Below are positions 31,951-42,439 of a stretch of DNA of 64,000 nt, piece after piece. The notes below the pieces were generated by a model. The model searched no databases. It had not been told where the DNA came from and saw only the letters and a list, made by a program, of their open reading frames with translations. Where the stretch lies: the NCBI RefSeq assembly GCF_002208135.1, contig NZ_CP021646.1:1533501-1597500 (forward strand), written 5' to 3'. The translations under genes were made by a program, and so were the position numbers. This DNA is from Pseudoalteromonas piscicida. GTDB lineage: Bacteria; Pseudomonadota; Gammaproteobacteria; Enterobacterales; Alteromonadaceae. The stretch's first letter is position 1, and every line of letters begins with the position of its first letter.

Positions 31951-33987
31951 ATGAGTAAAAAGTTACCACTCATTTCCCTAGTCGCCGCGTTCGTATCGAG
32001 TGTTACTTTAGCTTCAACAAGCACAGTCACTATTAAGGACTTGCCGGTTCTCAAACCAGAAGCGCAACACACAACGGCTAGTAAACGAGTGACTAACCTA
32101 TTTACTCGACAACACTATAAACGCTTCAGCTTTGATGACAGCTTATCAGATAAAATTTTCGATCGTTACGTAGAAGCCATCGACTATAACAAGTCTTTGC
32201 TTCTACAGTCGGATATCGATAGTTTTCAACAATATCGTAAACAATTTGATGATGCATTGATCTCAGGAAAACTGGGTTTTGCTTATGATATGTTTAATCT
32301 AAGCATGAAGCGTCGCTTTGAGCGCTATGATTTTGCGATTGGCTTACTCGACAAAGAAATGGATTTTGACAAAAAGGATGAATTCATTTTTGACAGAGAA
32401 GAGCAAAGTTATGCAACCGCGACAAGTGAACTTGATGAATATTGGCGCCAGCGCGTGAAATCTGATGCGCTGCGCTTAAAGTTGACTGGCAAAAATTGGG
32501 AAGAGATTAAGGAAATTCTTACCAAGCGTTATAAAAATGCGCAGAAACGTCTAGTTCAAACGAATAGTGAAGATGCATTCCAAGTCATCATGAATGCGTT
32601 TGCACGCAGTATTGAAGCACACACTTCCTATCTCTCGCCACGCCGTGCTGAACAGTTCAAAATGGATATGGACTTAGAGCTTGAAGGTATTGGTGCGGTA
32701 TTAAGTTACGACGAAGATTACACCGTGATCCGGAGTTTAGTTCCTGGCGGCCCTGCGGACAAAACCGAAAAGCTTAAGCCAGACGACAAAATCATCGGCG
32801 TAGCACAAGATGATAAAGAATTTGTAGACGTTATCGGCTGGCGTTTAGATGATGTAGTCGATCTCATCAAAGGCCCTAAGGGGACCAAAGTTCGACTTCA
32901 ATACCTTAAAGGCACTGATAGTCACGGTACGCCTAAAGTCGTTGAAATTGTCCGTGACAAAGTAAAATTAGAAGATCGCGCAGTTAAGTCTTCTGTCTTT
33001 GAAGCCAAGTATTCTGAGCTACAAAGCAAAATAGGCGTGATAGAAATCCCCAGTTTCTACAATAATCTTTCTCAAGATGTAAAAACTGAAATTGCTAAAC
33101 TTAAAGAAGCCAAAGTAGACGGGGTTATTATAGATCTACGCCAAAATGGTGGTGGCTCGCTTTACGAAGCGACCCAACTATCCGGTTTATTCTTTGACCA
33201 AGGTCCAGTTGTTCAGATCCATACCGCCTATAACCGTGTTGAAAGTCAGCAAGATAGAGATGGTATTACCTTTTATGATGGACCTTTGACTGTGTTAGTT
33301 GACCGCTACAGTGCGTCGGCATCCGAGATTTTTGCTGCTGCGATGCAAGATTATGGCCGAGCAGTGGTGATTGGTGAGCAAACCTTTGGTAAAGGCACTG
33401 TGCAACAACATCGTGGCCTCGGTAAAAACTACGATTTATTCGAAAATCCCTTGGGAAGTGTAACTTATACTATTGCGAAGTTTTATCGTATCGACGGAGG
33501 CAGTACACAACATAAAGGCGTGATCCCTGATATCTTGCTACCATCGGCAATCAACCCTGAAGAGTGGGGAGAGAGCCAAGAGGATAATGCGTTACCTTGG
33601 GATAGTATTGTTCGTGCAAAATACGCGAGTCTAGATAACTTATCGCCAACTATCCAATACTTGAGCAAGCGCCATGATGAGCGAGTAAAAGCAGAGCCAG
33701 AATTCGAATATATTTATAAAGATATTGAAGAATACAAAGCGCGCAAAGACGATAAGGCGATCTCGTTAGTTGAAGCCGAGCGTATTAAAGAGCGTGAAGA
33801 GCGCGATGACCTCGTATTGAAACGAACAAACGAAAGGTTGAAGCGCCTTGGTTTAGAGCCAGTTAAAGATTTGGACGATGCACCAGAGGTTATTTCGGAG
33901 TTAGACCCTTACCTTGAAGAGGCCGCGCTCATCACGCAGGATCTAATTTCATACGGGCGGATAGCCAAAAACGAAGTTAATAAATAA
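31951..33987 (+). CDS. prc: Carboxy-terminal processing protease Prc (Tsp)
   Basis: 678 residues from the ATG at 31951, which has GGAG 6 bases upstream; the TTG at 31945 is rejected. Signal peptide (FVSSVTLA), N-terminal helical DUF3340 region, PDZ domain (GIGAVLSYDEDYTVIRSLVPGG), then the S41 protease core with catalytic serine in YSASASEIFAA and lysine in QTFGKGTVQQ, and the C-terminal DUF3340-type extension. Periplasmic protease that degrades ssrA-tagged proteins and trims penicillin-binding protein 3 and regulates murein hydrolases in E. coli. Length fits the 682-residue E. coli enzyme. Confidence 0.96.
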   Translation: MSKKLPLISLVAAFVSSVTLASTSTVTIKDLPVLKPEAQHTTASKRVTNLFTRQHYKRFSFDDSLSDKIFDRYVEAIDYNKSLLLQSDIDSFQQYRKQFDDALISGKLGFAYDMFNLSMKRRFERYDFAIGLLDKEMDFDKKDEFIFDREEQSYATATSELDEYWRQRVKSDALRLKLTGKNWEEIKEILTKRYKNAQKRLVQTNSEDAFQVIMNAFARSIEAHTSYLSPRRAEQFKMDMDLELEGIGAVLSYDEDYTVIRSLVPGGPADKTEKLKPDDKIIGVAQDDKEFVDVIGWRLDDVVDLIKGPKGTKVRLQYLKGTDSHGTPKVVEIVRDKVKLEDRAVKSSVFEAKYSELQSKIGVIEIPSFYNNLSQDVKTEIAKLKEAKVDGVIIDLRQNGGGSLYEATQLSGLFFDQGPVVQIHTAYNRVESQQDRDGITFYDGPLTVLVDRYSASASEIFAAAMQDYGRAVVIGEQTFGKGTVQQHRGLGKNYDLFENPLGSVTYTIAKFYRIDGGSTQHKGVIPDILLPSAINPEEWGESQEDNALPWDSIVRAKYASLDNLSPTIQYLSKRHDERVKAEPEFEYIYKDIEEYKARKDDKAISLVEAERIKEREERDDLVLKRTNERLKRLGLEPVKDLDDAPEVISELDPYLEEAALITQDLISYGRIAKNEVNK

Positions 33988-34013
33988 TAAAAGGCGCTTC
34001 AAGCGCCTTTTAT
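33988..34013 (+). terminator. Terminator after prc
   Basis: AAAGGCGCTT-c-AAGCGCCTTTTA, a near-perfect 10-bp stem with minimal loop, immediately after the stop codon. Confidence 0.85.
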
Positions 34014-34211
34014 TATGCCTTTTACACTTACTTTTACTTTACAAATTTTGTTATCATCAGCCAGATTTTCTAAGCTAATACTCTTTTGAGGCTTTTTGAG
34101 AATGGTGCGTGGCTCGACCACTGGCAACCTAACTACTCAAAACGGCTCAAAACGGTATACTGCAAATAAAATAATTATAAGCATGGGTCGTCGTGCGTAG
34201 GAGTATTCCTT

Positions 34212-35675
34212 TTGAAACAACAAAAACAGCCGTCATTTATTGACGCTCTTATTCCGATCACATTATTGGTCGCTTTGCTCGGTGCCGCGGTGTATCTCTA
34301 TGGTGACAGTTCGTCATCTGGCCCAAACCAAATTGCCTTGCTCTTTGCGACATTCACAGCTGCACTCGTCGGTTTAAAAAATGGTTTTACATGGAAGACG
34401 CTTGAAGAAGCGATGATAAAGGGGATAACTATCTCTCTTGGCGCCATTATCATTTTATTGATGGTAGGTGCCCTAATAGGTACTTGGCTGTTGTCTGGCA
34501 CAGTTCCCACACTGATTTATTACGGACTACAAATTATCAATCCAAGTTGGTTTTATGCCGCGAGTTGTTTGATTTGTGGGATTGTGGCGATGAGTATAGG
34601 TAGCTCATGGACGACGGCCGCAACCATAGGTGTGGCGCTATTAGGTGTGGCGACGGGGCTTGGCTTAGATCAGGTCGTAACCGCGGGTGCAGTCATTTCA
34701 GGTGCTTATTTTGGTGATAAGTTAAGCCCATTATCTGAAACCACAAACTTAGCGCCTGCAGTCGCTGGTAGTGATTTATTTGATCATATTCAGCATATGC
34801 TTTGGACCACTGTACCTAGCTTTGTAATCGCACTTATTATATTTATTGTCATGGGCTTTAATGCTGAAGCGTCAAGCGAGGCGGGGCGAATAGATGAAAT
34901 TGTTTCGATACTTCAAACTAATTTCAACATTAATCTGTTAATGCTAGTTCCTTTGCTGGTGCTGCTTGGGCTAGCTATCAAGAAAATGCCTGCTTTTCCT
35001 GCAATTTCAATCGGCGCGGTGATGGGAGCGATATGGGCTGTGTTGTTCCAAGGTGATCTAATTGCAAGTCAAATCGATGCTAGCCAAGGTGAGTTAGTGG
35101 GCTACGTTAAATTGGTGTGGGCGACTTTCTTTGACGGTTTTGCGTTGCAAACAGGCGATGCAAAAATGGACGACCTGTTAAGTGGTGGTGGCATGTCATC
35201 AATGCTAACGACAACTTGGCTGGTGATGACAGCATTGATGTTCGGTGCCATTATGGAAAAAACCGGCTTACTTGATGTCTTCGTACGCAGCATTCTTAAA
35301 ATTGCAAAGAGCACGGGCTCATTAATTGCTTCGACTATCGCAACTTGTATTGGTACAAACCTAGTTGCAGCGGATCAGTACATCGCGATTGTTGTCCCTG
35401 GTCGTATGTTCAAAGAAGAATACAAAAAGCGCGGTTTGAAGAGTGTAAACCTCTCACGTACGCTGGAAGATGGTGGCACAATCACTAGTCCATTGATCCC
35501 TTGGAATACCTGCGGCGCATATATGCAAAGTGTACTACTGATCAATCCGTTTGATTATGCCATGTACGCATTCTTTAACTTGATCAATCCTGTGCTGGCT
35601 GTCATCTACGCGTATCTTGGTATCAAGATCCTTAAGATAACGCCACCGACGATAAACGCGGAAGAATCAAAATGA
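34212..35675 (+). CDS. nhaC: NhaC family Na+/H+ antiporter
   Basis: 487 residues from a TTG at 34212 with TAGGAG 8 bases upstream; no ATG fits better. Eleven to twelve membrane helices. Segments SIGSSWTTAATIGVALLGVA, GAYFGDKLSPLSETTNLAPA and LSRTLEDGGTITSPLIPWNTCGAY are typical of NhaC-type antiporters. Expected role: Na+ export and pH balance, sensible for a marine bacterium. Some NhaC relatives exchange malate/lactate, so the substrate is not certain. A terminator follows before pepN. Confidence 0.93.
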   Translation: MKQQKQPSFIDALIPITLLVALLGAAVYLYGDSSSSGPNQIALLFATFTAALVGLKNGFTWKTLEEAMIKGITISLGAIIILLMVGALIGTWLLSGTVPTLIYYGLQIINPSWFYAASCLICGIVAMSIGSSWTTAATIGVALLGVATGLGLDQVVTAGAVISGAYFGDKLSPLSETTNLAPAVAGSDLFDHIQHMLWTTVPSFVIALIIFIVMGFNAEASSEAGRIDEIVSILQTNFNINLLMLVPLLVLLGLAIKKMPAFPAISIGAVMGAIWAVLFQGDLIASQIDASQGELVGYVKLVWATFFDGFALQTGDAKMDDLLSGGGMSSMLTTTWLVMTALMFGAIMEKTGLLDVFVRSILKIAKSTGSLIASTIATCIGTNLVAADQYIAIVVPGRMFKEEYKKRGLKSVNLSRTLEDGGTITSPLIPWNTCGAYMQSVLLINPFDYAMYAFFNLINPVLAVIYAYLGIKILKITPPTINAEESK

Positions 35676-35794
35676 GAAAGTGGACCGAGCGTAAAATATC
35701 GCATTTGCTATCTCGCTCAGGCGCTTTCGCTCAGGTCAAATAGAAATAATACGCCTATCATTAGCATTGGCGGTATCAAATTTGTTTTATCACT

Positions 35795-35816
35795 CGCCCC
35801 TTATTGGGGCGTTTTT
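35795..35816 (+). terminator. Terminator between nhaC and pepN
   Basis: CGCCCC-ttatt-GGGGCG followed by T5. Its end is only 14 bases before the pepN start codon, so pepN either has its promoter inside or upstream of this hairpin, or the hairpin acts as an attenuator. Confidence 0.85.
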
Positions 35817-35829
35817 GTAAGGACTATAT

Positions 35830-38415
35830 ATGACTCAAAAACCACAAGCTAAATTTCTTAAAGATTACCTTGCACCAAGCCATACTGTTGATGCGCTTTG
35901 TTTGACCTTTGAGTTAAGCCCAAGAAATACAATCGTGACTGCTGTAAGCCAGTTTGTCGCGGTGAGCGGGGCGACACAACTGGTATTAGATGGCGTTGAT
36001 CTAGAGCTAGAGTCTTGTCAGATAAATGGTGAAGAGTGGCAAAGTCTTGAAAAATCAGATTCTAAACTGATACTTTCCAACTTACCAGAGACCTTTGAGC
36101 TCAAAATTGTCACTAAAATTTCGCCGCAAACAAACACGTCGCTAGAAGGCTTATACCTCTCTGATGGGGCTTACTGCACGCAATGTGAAGCGGAAGGTTT
36201 TAGAAAAATCACCTACTTCATGGATAGACCTGATGTACTGACGACCTATACGGTCACTGTCATCGGTGAGTCTAAGTATCGCTACTTACTCTCAAATGGT
36301 AATAAAATTGAAGAAGGGAGCCTAAGTGATGGCAGGCATTTTGCAAAATGGCACGATCCGCATAAAAAACCAAGCTACTTGTTTGCACTAGTTGCCGGCG
36401 ACTTTGACGTATTAGAGGATAACTACATCACTAAATCGGGTAGAGAGGTGAAGTTGGCGCTGTTTGTTGATAAAGGCAACTTACATAAAGCGCCCCATGC
36501 TATGACGTCACTAAAAAAGTCCATGGAATGGGATGAGTCAAGGTTTGATTTGGAGTACGATCTCGATATATACATGATTGTCGCGGTTGATTTTTTCAAT
36601 ATGGGGGCAATGGAAAACAAGGGGCTGAATGTCTTTAATAGTGCCTGTGTGTTGGCAAGCCAAGAGACTGCGACAGACCGAGACTTTCACACCATTGAGT
36701 CGATAGTTGGACATGAATATTTCCATAACTGGACTGGAAACCGGGTTACCTGTCGTGATTGGTTTCAGCTTAGTTTAAAAGAAGGCCTAACTGTATTTAG
36801 AGATCAGGAATTTAGCAGCGATTTAGGTTCTCGTGGACTAAACCGTATCGACGCAGTAATGGCGATGCGTACGCATCAGTTTGCGGAAGATGCGGGGCCA
36901 ATGGCACACCCAATAAGGCCGCAGCAAGTTATTGAAATGAATAACTTCTATACCGTGACTGTTTATAACAAAGGCGCTGAAGTGATCCGTATGATGCATA
37001 CCTTATTGGGGGAAGCAAACTTCCAAAAAGGGATGAAGCTTTACTTTGATCGTCATGACGGACAAGCTGTGACATGCGATGATTTCGTTAATGCAATGAT
37101 GGATGCTTCTGGTGTTGATTTAACGCAATTTAAACTATGGTATGAGCAATTCGGCACGCCAAGAGTAAAAGTGGCTACCGAGTATGACGAACTGGCACAA
37201 ACATACGCAATTACGGTGAGCCAAAGCCATGCCGATTGCGACCCCGTAAAAGCGCCACTGCATATTCCTTTTAAGCTAGAGCTTTTGGATGAGCAAGGTG
37301 AAAGCATCCCGTTGCTAACAAAGCTGGGGGAAATACAACGAGCGTTAGATATTACTGAATTTGAACAGCGGTTTGAATTTGAGCAAGTTGTAAGTAAACC
37401 GGTTCCTGTATTGCTAGAAGATTTCTCGGCACCTGTACTTATGGAGTACAGCTATTCCATTGATGACTTACTACACATATTGCGTTTTGCGCGCAGTGAT
37501 TACGCTCGCTGGGAAGCAATGCAGCAAATCTTTATGATTGAAGTTAAACGAGCGGTTACGTCAGACGATTTCGTACTAGATTCAAAAGTCCTCAGTGCGC
37601 TGTCCTCATTGGTGGAAACGTTAGATGGAGACCTTGCGCTACTGGCTGAGTTATTGACTTTACCTACGTTTGATACGTTAGCCAGTCAATTTGAAATTAT
37701 CCCAGTAGACAAACTCGTTTCAATTTCTGATGCGTTTGAAATGCAAATAGCCCAATCACTGCAATCTGTCTTTGAACTCGCTTATTTGTCACTGCGAGAC
37801 TCAGGTTCATTAGACGTAAAGGATGTCGCGATCAGAGCTTTTAAAAATAAAGCGCTTTACTACTTAGCGAAAACAGACTCTGATATTGTTGATAACGCAC
37901 TTGATAGTCAGTTTTCGTCAAACAATATGACCATCAAGCTTGCGTCATTAAAAGCTGCTGTCGCAGCGCAGCATGCAAAGATGGAAAGTTTGTTCAGTCA
38001 ATTTGATAGCCAATGGCGTCACGATAGCCTAGTCATGGATAAATGGTTTGCGCTAAGTGCAAGCTTATCTAATGATGACGTGATATCGAATATCAATACG
38101 CTTTACGCACATCCTTGTTTTGACAAAGGCAATCCCAACCGTGTTCGCGCATTGATAGGAAGCTTCGCAAGAAGTAACCCCGCGCAATTCCATCGTACAG
38201 ATGGTAAGGGCTATGCGTTATTGGGAGATTTATTGGTGGAGCTAAACAATATCAACCCACAAAATGCGTCTCGTATGATCACGCCGTTCATGTCGTGGAA
38301 ACGCTATGATGAAACGCGGCAACAGCTGATGCGCGCGCAGTTGAGTCGTTTGGCTAACTTAGAAGGCTTAAGCGACGACTTATATGAGAAGGTAGAGAAG
38401 GCGCTAGCGCAGTAG
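35830..38415 (+). CDS. pepN: Aminopeptidase N
   Basis: 861 residues, cytoplasmic M1 metallopeptidase that removes N-terminal residues from peptides. Substrate-binding motif GAMENKG near residue 258, zinc motif HEYFHNW followed by the downstream glutamate in SLKEGLTVFRDQEF, and the catalytic tyrosine region FYTVTVYNKGAEVIRM. C-terminal DUF3458-type Ig and helical domains are complete. RBS AAGGA upstream. The DUF2835 gene starts immediately after its stop, with no base between. Confidence 0.97.
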   Translation: MTQKPQAKFLKDYLAPSHTVDALCLTFELSPRNTIVTAVSQFVAVSGATQLVLDGVDLELESCQINGEEWQSLEKSDSKLILSNLPETFELKIVTKISPQTNTSLEGLYLSDGAYCTQCEAEGFRKITYFMDRPDVLTTYTVTVIGESKYRYLLSNGNKIEEGSLSDGRHFAKWHDPHKKPSYLFALVAGDFDVLEDNYITKSGREVKLALFVDKGNLHKAPHAMTSLKKSMEWDESRFDLEYDLDIYMIVAVDFFNMGAMENKGLNVFNSACVLASQETATDRDFHTIESIVGHEYFHNWTGNRVTCRDWFQLSLKEGLTVFRDQEFSSDLGSRGLNRIDAVMAMRTHQFAEDAGPMAHPIRPQQVIEMNNFYTVTVYNKGAEVIRMMHTLLGEANFQKGMKLYFDRHDGQAVTCDDFVNAMMDASGVDLTQFKLWYEQFGTPRVKVATEYDELAQTYAITVSQSHADCDPVKAPLHIPFKLELLDEQGESIPLLTKLGEIQRALDITEFEQRFEFEQVVSKPVPVLLEDFSAPVLMEYSYSIDDLLHILRFARSDYARWEAMQQIFMIEVKRAVTSDDFVLDSKVLSALSSLVETLDGDLALLAELLTLPTFDTLASQFEIIPVDKLVSISDAFEMQIAQSLQSVFELAYLSLRDSGSLDVKDVAIRAFKNKALYYLAKTDSDIVDNALDSQFSSNNMTIKLASLKAAVAAQHAKMESLFSQFDSQWRHDSLVMDKWFALSASLSNDDVISNINTLYAHPCFDKGNPNRVRALIGSFARSNPAQFHRTDGKGYALLGDLLVELNNINPQNASRMITPFMSWKRYDETRQQLMRAQLSRLANLEGLSDDLYEKVEKALAQ

Positions 38416-38637
38416 ATGAAAGAGTACTTCTTTTACATGGATTTGAGCTACGACAAGTGTCTCGGTTACTACTACGGGCACTACACTTCAGTGCAAGTGA
38501 TTGAAGATGGGGGGAAGAGCATTCGCTTCCCCGCAGAGCGTATTCGCCCCTTTATTTCATCAATTGGGATTAGGGGCAGATTCCGTCTCATCTTAGATGA
38601 TAGCAATAAGTTTCTATCGTTAGAAAAAGTCACTTAA
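38416..38637 (+). CDS. DUF2835 family small protein
   Basis: 73 residues. The YDKCLGYYYGHYTSVQV and SIRFPAERIRPFISSIGIRGRF segments are the DUF2835 signature. Beta-rich, cytoplasmic, function unknown; typically encoded right after pepN in Alteromonadales and Vibrionales. The ATG abuts the pepN stop (TAGATG), so it is translationally coupled. Confidence 0.87.
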   Translation: MKEYFFYMDLSYDKCLGYYYGHYTSVQVIEDGGKSIRFPAERIRPFISSIGIRGRFRLILDDSNKFLSLEKVT

Positions 38638-38681
38638 TCGAAGTAGTACTGCAAAACATATTTTATTTTTGTTAAATGAGT

Positions 38682-38734
38682 TTGTTATAAGCTTGAAATA
38701 CGTGTTATAAATTATCTGGTAGGACGTCTTACCA
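38682..38734 (+). promoter_or_regulatory. Promoter with near-palindromic operator upstream of the DUF1302 operon
   Basis: TTGTTA (38682-38687), 18-base spacer, TATAAA (38706-38711). The predicted start point falls in tggtaggacgtcttacca (38717-38734), an 18-bp palindrome with one imperfect pair. With its left flank the site reads ATCTGGTAGGAC, one base from the ATCTGGTACGAC of the E. coli fadBA FadR operator as I recall it, but the right half is spaced differently. Position over +1 suggests a repressor site. FadR is a guess; another GntR-family regulator is equally possible. The remainder of 38638-38886 is a leader with no gene. Confidence 0.5.
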
Positions 38735-38886
38735 AGAGTAAAATACGCCCCTAGAGGCGAAAAAGCGTTGATTTAGTGGAGCAGTATTTGTATTTTCGCG
38801 GTTTCGCTTCTATCGTTTAGACAACAAAAAACAATAACTCTAAGAGCTTAAGCTCTAGACATGACCCGCCAAAAGGGGGAGAAATA

Positions 38887-40985
38887 ATGATAAAAAGATC
38901 GCTTTTTGTGAAAAACAAAATCATGCTCGGTCTTAGCGCGGCAGTAATGGGCATTGCCGCCACGTCAGTACACGCAGCCAGTTTTGATGTTGGTGATTTC
39001 GAGATTACTTTTGACTCGACTTTTTCTTATGGTCAAAGCATTCGTGTTGAAGATCGTAACTTCGATTTCATCGGTAAAAGTAACCACCCGCAATTTGACT
39101 GGACAGGCTATAAAGCAACCACTGGCAACACGATCTATTCTTCGTCACAAATCTGGTCACAGCAAGGGGCCTATTCAAATAATGGTGATGCTGGTAACCT
39201 AAATTTTGACTCTGGAGATACTTTCTCTCAGCTGTTAAAAGGTACGCATGATTTAGCGATTACCAAAGATAACTATGGTTTATTCACGCGTTTCATGTAT
39301 TTCTACGACTTTGCGATGGAAGATGGGGATTTTGCGTATAGCAACCCTGTTTCAGGCAAAAAAGTTGACCCGTGTGAAGACGACGATACCAGAAAACAAG
39401 TCTGTTCGGATTTACGCTTGCTAGATGCATTTGTTTGGGCGGATTTTGACCTCAATGATGGCAAAAACCCGCTCTCCGTGCGTTTAGGTCAGCAAGTCGT
39501 TAACTGGGGGAAAGTACGCTTATTTCCCACGGCATTAACGTCAACCCAGTGGATATTGACCGTTTGAAAGCGCCTGGTTCTGAAGTAAAAGAAGCCTTTA
39601 TCCCTGTAGGTATGCTTTGGGCGTCGATTGGTTTGTCTGAAAACGTTAACCTTGAAGGCTTTTATCAGTATCAATGGCATGAAACCAGATTGCCAGCAAC
39701 AGGTAGTTACTTCTCAACCAATGATTTTGCATCTGAAAACGGTTATATGCAAAACGTTCAGCTTGGTTTTACCTCAAACCCTGATATTGATCTGTATCAC
39801 CTAACAGATGCATTAAACAGCTTATATGCTGATGCTACGGCAGCATTGGTCGCTCAAGGTGTAGTACCAACAGCAGAAGCGGTTGGCAGTGCAGCAGCTT
39901 CCATGTATATGGCTTATCCGACTAAAGTGGCACTTAAAGGAAAAGGGAATAACGGTAAGAGCGAACCTGATGATGGTGGTCAGTACGGTTTACGCTTAGG
40001 TATTTTCTCTCCAGAGCTAAACGACACTGAATTTGGTTTGTATTACATTAATTACCACAGCCGTAGACCTTTGATTTCTGGTAAAGCATCTAATTTTACA
40101 CAGCAAGCGATAATGGCGGATTTAGCTTACATCGCACAAAATCAAATTACTGCAGACAATGTCACTAACCTAAATGCCTTTACTCAAGCGCAAATTACCT
40201 ACCCAGAAGACATCAAACTGTATGGCTTAAGTTTTAATACTGCGATTGGTGAAACCGCATTTGCTGGTGAAGTGGCATATAGACAAGATGAACCACTGCA
40301 GATAGATGACGTTGAACTACTTTACGCAGGTATGGTTGAGCAGTTGGCTGCTGCTGGTCTGCGTGATGATTTGGCTGGTTTATCTCAGCTTAGTCAAGGG
40401 GACGATATCGCTTATGTCGGTCCTGGTGAAGTTGCACAAGGTTATATCTTACGAGACACTATTCAAGCGCAGTTTACTGCAACACATTTGTTTGGCCCTT
40501 CGTTAGGTGCAGATAGCTGGGCAGTGGTTGGAGAAGTAGGTGCTGTTACTATCAAAGATATGCCAGAGTACGATGAGCTTCGTCTGAACGTAGCTGGCAC
40601 TGGTCGAAGTGGCACGATTGAGGGACTTTCTGGCCGAGATTACAATCTTATCCACCAAGCAGTCTCAAACGGTCCAGAAACCAACCCATTCCCTACGGCT
40701 TCAGCATGGGGCTATCGCCTAATTGCTAAGGGTGAGTATAACAACCTATTTAGTGGCGTGAATTTCTCACCACGCGTAGTATTCTCGCACGATGTAAATG
40801 GTATCACCCCTGATCCTATGTTCTTGTTCGTTGAGGATCGCAAGTCGCTTGGTATCAATCTAAACTTTAACTACCTAAATTCGTGGTCATTTGATTTTGG
40901 CTATAACACATTCTGGGGTGGTGGTAAGACGAATACCTTTGCGGACCGTGACTTCATCTCATTCAACATTAAGTATTCAATTTAA
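38887..40985 (+). pseudogene. DUF1302 outer-membrane protein, frameshifted by one base
   Basis: ATG with GGGGGAG upstream; signal peptide (AATSVHA), then SFDVGDFEITFDSTFSYGQSI, an outer-membrane beta-barrel start. The frame reads LGQQVVNWGKVRLF and is lost, ending at 39567. The expected NWGESTLISHGINVNPVDID continues in another frame to 40985, finishing SFNIKYSI with the aromatic/hydrophobic end expected of a barrel. Adding one G to the run at 39506-39510 restores a 699-residue protein. The break is a single-G loss, like the one at 24090, so it may be a sequencing error. Opens the DUF1302-DUF1329-YCF48-RND operon. Confidence 0.85.
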
Positions 40986-40996
40986 GGGCTTTCGAT

Positions 40997-42364
40997 ATGT
41001 TTAGAAAACCTACATTTATTGCAGCAACAATAATTACAATGCTGTCTGCCAGCAGCGCTATGGCTAAGATGAGCGCTGATGAAGTTGCACGTTTGGGTAA
41101 AGACTTGACGCCTATCGGTGCGGAGAAAGCGGGTAATGCTGATGGCAGTATTCCGGCTTGGAATGGTGGGATCACAGCGCCTCCAGCTGGTTATGAAGTG
41201 GGCATGCACCATCCAGATCCATTTGCTGATGACAAAGTATTGTTCACAATTGATAAATCAAATTTAGATAAATACAAATCATTGCTTAGCCCTGGTCAAA
41301 TTGCGCTATTTGAAACGTATCCCGAAACGTTCAAAATGAACATTTACCCAACTAGACGCAGCGCGTCTTATCCGCAGTTTGTGTATGATGCAACAAAGAA
41401 ATACGCATCTACAGCAGAGCTGATCGAAGGTGGTAACGGCATTAAAAATACCGCTATCGGTATTCCGTTTCCGGTGCCAAAAGATGGCTTAGAAGCTATC
41501 TGGAACCACTTGTTGCGTTTCCGTGGCTTGTCGATTGCACGTTTCGGCGGTCAAGCAATGCCGACAGAGTCAGGTGCGTATAACATTATCGGTTTCGATG
41601 AGCAGCTATTGGTTAAGTACTCTGCAACAGACGCAACACCTGAAGCATTGCAAGAGTCAAATATCCTGTTTAAGTTTAAGCAGCGAGTTACAGAGCCTGC
41701 ACGTCTTGCTGGGACAGCACTGCTTGTACATGAAACCATGGACCAAATTCTGACACCTCGCCAGGCTTGGACCTATAACGCAGGTCAGCGTCGTGTAAGA
41801 CGTGCACCAAACGTTGCATATGATGCACCAGGAACTGCCTCAGATAGCTTACGTACAACAGATGACTTTGATATGTTTAACGGCTCGCCAAACCGCTATG
41901 ATTGGAAACTTGTTGGCAAAAAAGAGATGTATATCCCTTACAACAGTTACAAGCTACATAGCGACAAGCTGAAGTATGATGATATCTTGATGGCCGGTCA
42001 TATTAACCCAGAGCATGTACGATATGAAAAGCACCGCGTATGGGTAGTTGAAGCTAACCTGAAAGAAGGTACTCGCCATATTTACAAAAAGCGTGTGTTC
42101 TATATTGATGAAGATAGCTGGCAAATCCACGTAACGGATATCTATGATAACCGTGACCAGATGTATCGCGTTGCGATGGCGCATGGTCTTAACTACTACG
42201 AAGTGCCGACGCATTGGAGTACGTTGGATGTCTATCATGATCTAAACTCTCGTCGCTACCTTGCGATCGGGTTAGATAATGAAGAAGACATGTACGACTT
42301 TAGTCAGTCTTTCAACGATAACGAGTTTACTCAGGGTGCTCTGCGCCGTGAGGGGCGTCGTTAA
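40997..42364 (+). CDS. DUF1329 family exported protein
   Basis: 455 residues with a signal peptide (MLSASSAMA). Opens with the family signature MSADEVARLGKDLTPIGAEKAGNADGSIPAW and contains many YxVxHRVWVVEAxLKEGxRH-type strands of a LolB-like half-barrel. DUF1329 genes occur beside DUF1302 genes in many proteobacteria, and the pair is thought to act at the outer membrane on hydrophobic compounds. It lies 11 bases after the DUF1302 stop. Direct functional evidence is absent here. Confidence 0.88.
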   Translation: MFRKPTFIAATIITMLSASSAMAKMSADEVARLGKDLTPIGAEKAGNADGSIPAWNGGITAPPAGYEVGMHHPDPFADDKVLFTIDKSNLDKYKSLLSPGQIALFETYPETFKMNIYPTRRSASYPQFVYDATKKYASTAELIEGGNGIKNTAIGIPFPVPKDGLEAIWNHLLRFRGLSIARFGGQAMPTESGAYNIIGFDEQLLVKYSATDATPEALQESNILFKFKQRVTEPARLAGTALLVHETMDQILTPRQAWTYNAGQRRVRRAPNVAYDAPGTASDSLRTTDDFDMFNGSPNRYDWKLVGKKEMYIPYNSYKLHSDKLKYDDILMAGHINPEHVRYEKHRVWVVEANLKEGTRHIYKKRVFYIDEDSWQIHVTDIYDNRDQMYRVAMAHGLNYYEVPTHWSTLDVYHDLNSRRYLAIGLDNEEDMYDFSQSFNDNEFTQGALRREGRR

Positions 42365-42377
42365 TCCAATATTATCA

Positions 42378-42406
42378 GGCTGAAGCAACCTCGCTTCAGC
42401 CTTCTT
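42378..42406 (+). terminator. Intra-operon stem-loop after DUF1329 gene
   Basis: GGCTGAAGC-aacctc-GCTTCAGCC followed by an interrupted T run (ttcttcct). It may reduce transcription of the downstream YCF48/RND genes relative to the two outer-membrane genes. Confidence 0.65.
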
Positions 42407-42439
42407 CCTCCTTTCCTCTCACAACTCGAGTGTTTTCTC

